DNA of 64,000 nt from the NCBI GenBank assembly GCA_016235595.1, contig JACRJX010000016.1, positions 186,001 through 250,000 on the forward strand, written 5' to 3'. The translations under genes and the position numbers were made by a program. Below the pieces are notes generated by a model that saw only the letters and a list, made by a program, of their open reading frames with translations, did no database searches and was not told the origin of the DNA. Shown piece by piece: positions 61,132-64,000 of the stretch (positions within the stretch are counted from its first letter, which is position 1; each line of letters begins with the position of its first letter). The stretch is from Verrucomicrobiota bacterium. Its GTDB lineage: Bacteria; Verrucomicrobiota; Verrucomicrobiia; CAIQCK01.

Positions 61132-63006
61132 ATGAAATCACCCAACATGTCCCGACGTAATTATTCGCGCGTGGCAGCGGCTGACGCGGCCAGCGATGAA
61201 GGACACCAGTGGATTCCCTTCGTCGTCAAAAGGCTGGGGACGGTATTGCTCGCGGCATTTTGCGGCGCGTCCTTCACGTTTGCGGTCGAAACGGTGACGG
61301 TGTGTGTCCAACACAACGATGGCAAAACAGAACAGACACTCCAGAAACTGGAGAAGGTCGGGGACAATATTTACCGCCTCAAGATTCCGATCAAAGCCAT
61401 TTCACGCGACGTTTCCTGCATTGACGTCCTCTATGACGACGCGACGGCCAGGAAGGGTGAAGACGGCTACTTCGTAATGGGCGACGGACGCCTCGGCACT
61501 TTTCGTCTGGATAAAGGGCGGATCGAGGAAAGAAGAAATCCGATGCCCTTGTTTGGCATGAAGAACTCCAAAGGCGCATTTGTCGGCATCGTCAAAGGTC
61601 TCAAATATGAATTCTCAACGATTGTTGAAGCCAAAAACGGAGAATACAGAATCTGGCCGCGCTTTCTGATCAAGGAGATGGCGTTCGTCCCCTACGAAGA
61701 CATCGTCATAGACTTTCACCACTTCGACGGAGACAAGGCCAACTATTGCAGCATGGCGCGCGCCTATCGCGACTATCAACTGGCTCGCAGCGAAGTCGTC
61801 CCGTTGAGAGAGCGCGTGAAGGGCAATCCGCAGCTTGCCTATACTGCCGACGCCATGTTCATCCGCGTCAAACACGGCATCAAGGTCAACAAGGACAAGA
61901 TTGAGCATCAGACGCGTGAGAACGAACCGCCTGTGACTGTATTCCACACGTTCGACGACTTCATGCGAATCATGAAGGAGTTGAAAGAGCTGGGTGTCGA
62001 GAAGGCCGAGATGTGTTCGGTTGGCTGGAACAGCGGCGGTTTTGACGGCCGTTTTCCGCAACTCTTCCCCGTGGAAGAAAAGTTCGGAGGGGAAGCCAAG
62101 ATGCGCGAAGCCATCGCGCTTGCGCACCGCTTGGGCTACCAGATCGTTTGCCACGTCTGCAACACCGACTTCTACACAGTCGCCGACCGATATAATGAGG
62201 GTGACATCGCCAAGAGAGCCGACGGCTCGCTTCACAAGCACGGTGTGCTGGCGGGCGGCAGGGCCTACTTCCCGTGTTTCAAGTGCGTCTACGAACGCCA
62301 CATAGACGGCGATTACAAACACATGGCCGACATGGGGCTTAAAGGCACGCACCACATAGACGTGACCTCCTGCATCGTGCCTTATCCGTGCCACGATCCC
62401 AAACACCCCTGCAACCGCCAGCAAACCGCCGACTACATGAACGCGATCGGCGAAAAGGCGCGGAAGGTATTCGGCGGCTTCGGTTCCGAAGGCCCGTGCG
62501 ACCATGTCGCGCGAACGCTCGATTACGCTCTCTACGTGACGGCCTATCCGAAGTGGGTGGGCAGGGATACCCCGATGATGGATCGCATCGTTCCGCTTTG
62601 GCAGATCGTTTACCACGGGATCATCCTGAGCAATCCATTCTACGCGACGATTGATTATCCATTCGAGCGTGCCACCCCGAAGAAGAACATCCAGCCCTAC
62701 CAAGCGCTCAACGATGCCAGGACGAGAAGGTTGAAGGTGGCGGAATTTGGCGGGCGGCCGACTTTTTATTTCATCGACTACAAGAACTTGAAGCCGATCA
62801 AGCAAGCGTATGATGAATACCAGCCGATTAAATATTTGCAGTACGAGTTTATGGACTATCACGGTTCAATCGGCGACAACGTGTTCGTGACGCGATACTC
62901 GGACGGTAGCGAAGTGGTGACGAATTACTCTGACAAGGATTTCTCATGCAAGGGCAGGGTCATCAAGCCCATGGATTACCAGCTTTTCAAACCCGGTGCG
63001 CGGTGA
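61132..63006 (+). CDS. Large exported TIM-barrel protein (DUF5696-like)
   Basis: A ~624-aa protein. A ~45-residue cytoplasmic head precedes a membrane/signal segment (RLGTVLLAAFCGASFTFA), then a beta-sandwich (to ~190) and a TIM barrel with MCSVGWNSGGFDGRFPQLFP, KGTHHIDVTSCIVPYPCHDP and GFGSEGPCDHVARTLDYALY. The barrel matches the DUF5696/DUF6259 kind of putative glycoside hydrolase and is a distant relative of 52993 and 56644. The start is unsure: GTG 61075 (overlapping the previous stop), ATG 61132 or ATG 61147 (MSRRNYSRVA). Confidence 0.72.
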   Translation: MKSPNMSRRNYSRVAAADAASDEGHQWIPFVVKRLGTVLLAAFCGASFTFAVETVTVCVQHNDGKTEQTLQKLEKVGDNIYRLKIPIKAISRDVSCIDVLYDDATARKGEDGYFVMGDGRLGTFRLDKGRIEERRNPMPLFGMKNSKGAFVGIVKGLKYEFSTIVEAKNGEYRIWPRFLIKEMAFVPYEDIVIDFHHFDGDKANYCSMARAYRDYQLARSEVVPLRERVKGNPQLAYTADAMFIRVKHGIKVNKDKIEHQTRENEPPVTVFHTFDDFMRIMKELKELGVEKAEMCSVGWNSGGFDGRFPQLFPVEEKFGGEAKMREAIALAHRLGYQIVCHVCNTDFYTVADRYNEGDIAKRADGSLHKHGVLAGGRAYFPCFKCVYERHIDGDYKHMADMGLKGTHHIDVTSCIVPYPCHDPKHPCNRQQTADYMNAIGEKARKVFGGFGSEGPCDHVARTLDYALYVTAYPKWVGRDTPMMDRIVPLWQIVYHGIILSNPFYATIDYPFERATPKKNIQPYQALNDARTRRLKVAEFGGRPTFYFIDYKNLKPIKQAYDEYQPIKYLQYEFMDYHGSIGDNVFVTRYSDGSEVVTNYSDKDFSCKGRVIKPMDYQLFKPGAR

Positions 63007-63057
63007 GCCGGGTCGTTAATGCGTTGCGTTGTGTCCACCACGAGAGAGAACGAGACT

Positions 63058-64000
63058 ATGGAAAACACACCTGAGGTCAAACGGCTGCGTTCGCTGGATG
63101 CATTACGCGGCTTCGACATGTTTTGGATCATAGGCGGAGGCAAGATATTTGTCGCCCTGGCTGTCCTTACGGGCTGGCCGGTCCTGCAATGGTGGGCGGA
63201 ACAACTGAAACATGTGCCATGGCACGGGTTCCATTTTGAAGACATGATATTCCCGCTCTTTCTTTTCATCGCGGGGATATCCTTCCCGTTCTCCCTGGCC
63301 AAACGATACCACGGGCCGGAGAATAGAGGGGCACTGTACAAGCACGTGCTCTGGCGCGGACTGATCCTGGTACTTCTGGGGATCTTCTACGGCAATGGCA
63401 TCAGTTTTAATTTTGCCACGATGCGGTACGGAAGTGTTCTGGGGCACATCGGTCTGGCGTGGATGTTCGCCGCCCTGATTTTCATGAACTGCGGACTAAA
63501 GTCCCGCATCGCATGGTTCTGGGGAATCCTCGTCGGGTACTGGACACTGTTGCTGCTTTTCCCCGCGCACGATCTCGGGGCCAACGATCCCTATTCCATG
63601 GAAGGGAGTTTGGTGGGCCGTATCGACAGGTTGCTGATGCCCGGCCGGTTGTATAGGAAAATTCACGATCCCGAAGGATTACTGAGCACGCTGCCAGCCA
63701 TCGCAACCGCGCTGCTGGGCATGCTGACCGGGCAATTCGTCATGTCGGGTTGCCTGGGCAATAAGCCGATCAAAAAAGTGATCTCCATGGTGGCAGCCTC
63801 TGTTGGACTGATACTGCTTGGCTTGTTGTGGGACCTCGCTTTCCCCATCAACAAGAACCTGTGGACGAGTTCCTTTGTTTGTTTTGTGGGCGGGCTGAGC
63901 CTGCTGTTGTTCGCGCTGTTCTACCTGGTCATTGACGTGTGGAACATCAAGGGGTGGAGCACTTTCTTCGTGGTCATTGGGATGAACTCCATCACCATCT
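63058..64000 (+). CDS. NagX-type membrane acyltransferase (COG4299/DUF5009), 3' truncated by window edge
   Basis: The frame is open from ATG 63058 to the last base, 314 codons. It starts MENTPEVKRLRSLDALRGFD and continues with MFWIIGGG, then HVPWHGFHFEDMIFPLFLFI-AGISFPFSLAKRY, the signature of the HGSNAT/NagX family with the conserved His in the first loop. At least seven hydrophobic helices follow. The human relative acetylates heparan sulfate glucosamine across the lysosomal membrane; bacterial NagX proteins are thought to acylate amino sugars. Placed after a run of secreted glycan enzymes it may modify imported or exported sugars. Start site has GAGAG upstream. Confidence 0.87.
   Translation, partial: MENTPEVKRLRSLDALRGFDMFWIIGGGKIFVALAVLTGWPVLQWWAEQLKHVPWHGFHFEDMIFPLFLFIAGISFPFSLAKRYHGPENRGALYKHVLWRGLILVLLGIFYGNGISFNFATMRYGSVLGHIGLAWMFAALIFMNCGLKSRIAWFWGILVGYWTLLLLFPAHDLGANDPYSMEGSLVGRIDRLLMPGRLYRKIHDPEGLLSTLPAIATALLGMLTGQFVMSGCLGNKPIKKVISMVAASVGLILLGLLWDLAFPINKNLWTSSFVCFVGGLSLLLFALFYLVIDVWNIKGWSTFFVVIGMNSITI

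Overview
The window is about 60% GC, densely packed bacterial chromosome. The gene families point to the PVC group, most likely Verrucomicrobiota near Pedosphaera/Limisphaera. The signs are many exported Gfo/Idh/MocA dehydrogenases, a PmoA-like (DUF6807) protein, DUF6259-like giant enzymes, a TIGR04073-type exosortase-associated protein and LolCD. This placement is inference from gene content; there is no rRNA, and I saw no tRNA, IS element, prophage or CRISPR array.

Left part (1-31 kb) is mainly housekeeping. It holds the end of gyrA, rlmN, an archease-rtcB RNA repair pair, an ECF sigma/anti-sigma pair and yqeY. On the minus strand lies lolC-lolD-ilvE-mcsA-mcsB, then clpC-ispD, a protein-arginine-kinase/Clp quality-control set without a ctsR repressor in view. 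A two-component pair follows, then an exopolysaccharide block (two glycosyltransferases, flippase, sugar-phosphate transferase), an acyl-CoA ligase, grpE-dnaJ, MTA phosphorylase, endonuclease V and an L,D-transpeptidase.

Right part (31-64 kb) is accessory carbohydrate and small-molecule catabolism. It begins with a nucleotidyltransferase beside a GHMP kinase that resembles plant galacturonokinase. Next come two minus-strand groups (Gfo/Idh with PmoA-like; a frameshifted deacetylase-like gene with SGNH esterase and ceramidase-like protein). The most striking unit runs from 50.2 kb down to 40.5 kb: eight co-directional genes (four Gfo/Idh/MocA dehydrogenases, a HEAT-repeat protein, a VOC protein, an M24-fold protein with a degraded metal site, and an M20 hydrolase). 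It lies beside a XylR-type (LacI-like sensor plus AraC DNA-binding) regulator, and a 21-bp-pitch direct repeat sits just upstream of its first gene. From 51.7 kb onward is a set of secreted TIM-barrel-type glycan enzymes, a second ceramidase-like protein, a membrane adenylate cyclase and the start of a NagX-type membrane acyltransferase cut by the window edge.

Several promoters share one layout: TTGACT-like -35, 16-base spacer, TATCAT-like -10, then a start codon 7-12 bases later. That layout predicts leaderless or nearly leaderless mRNAs. One version is a fixed-spacing motif (TATCAT-N4-GGCCAYGAGGA) found three times between 51.6 and 56.7 kb.
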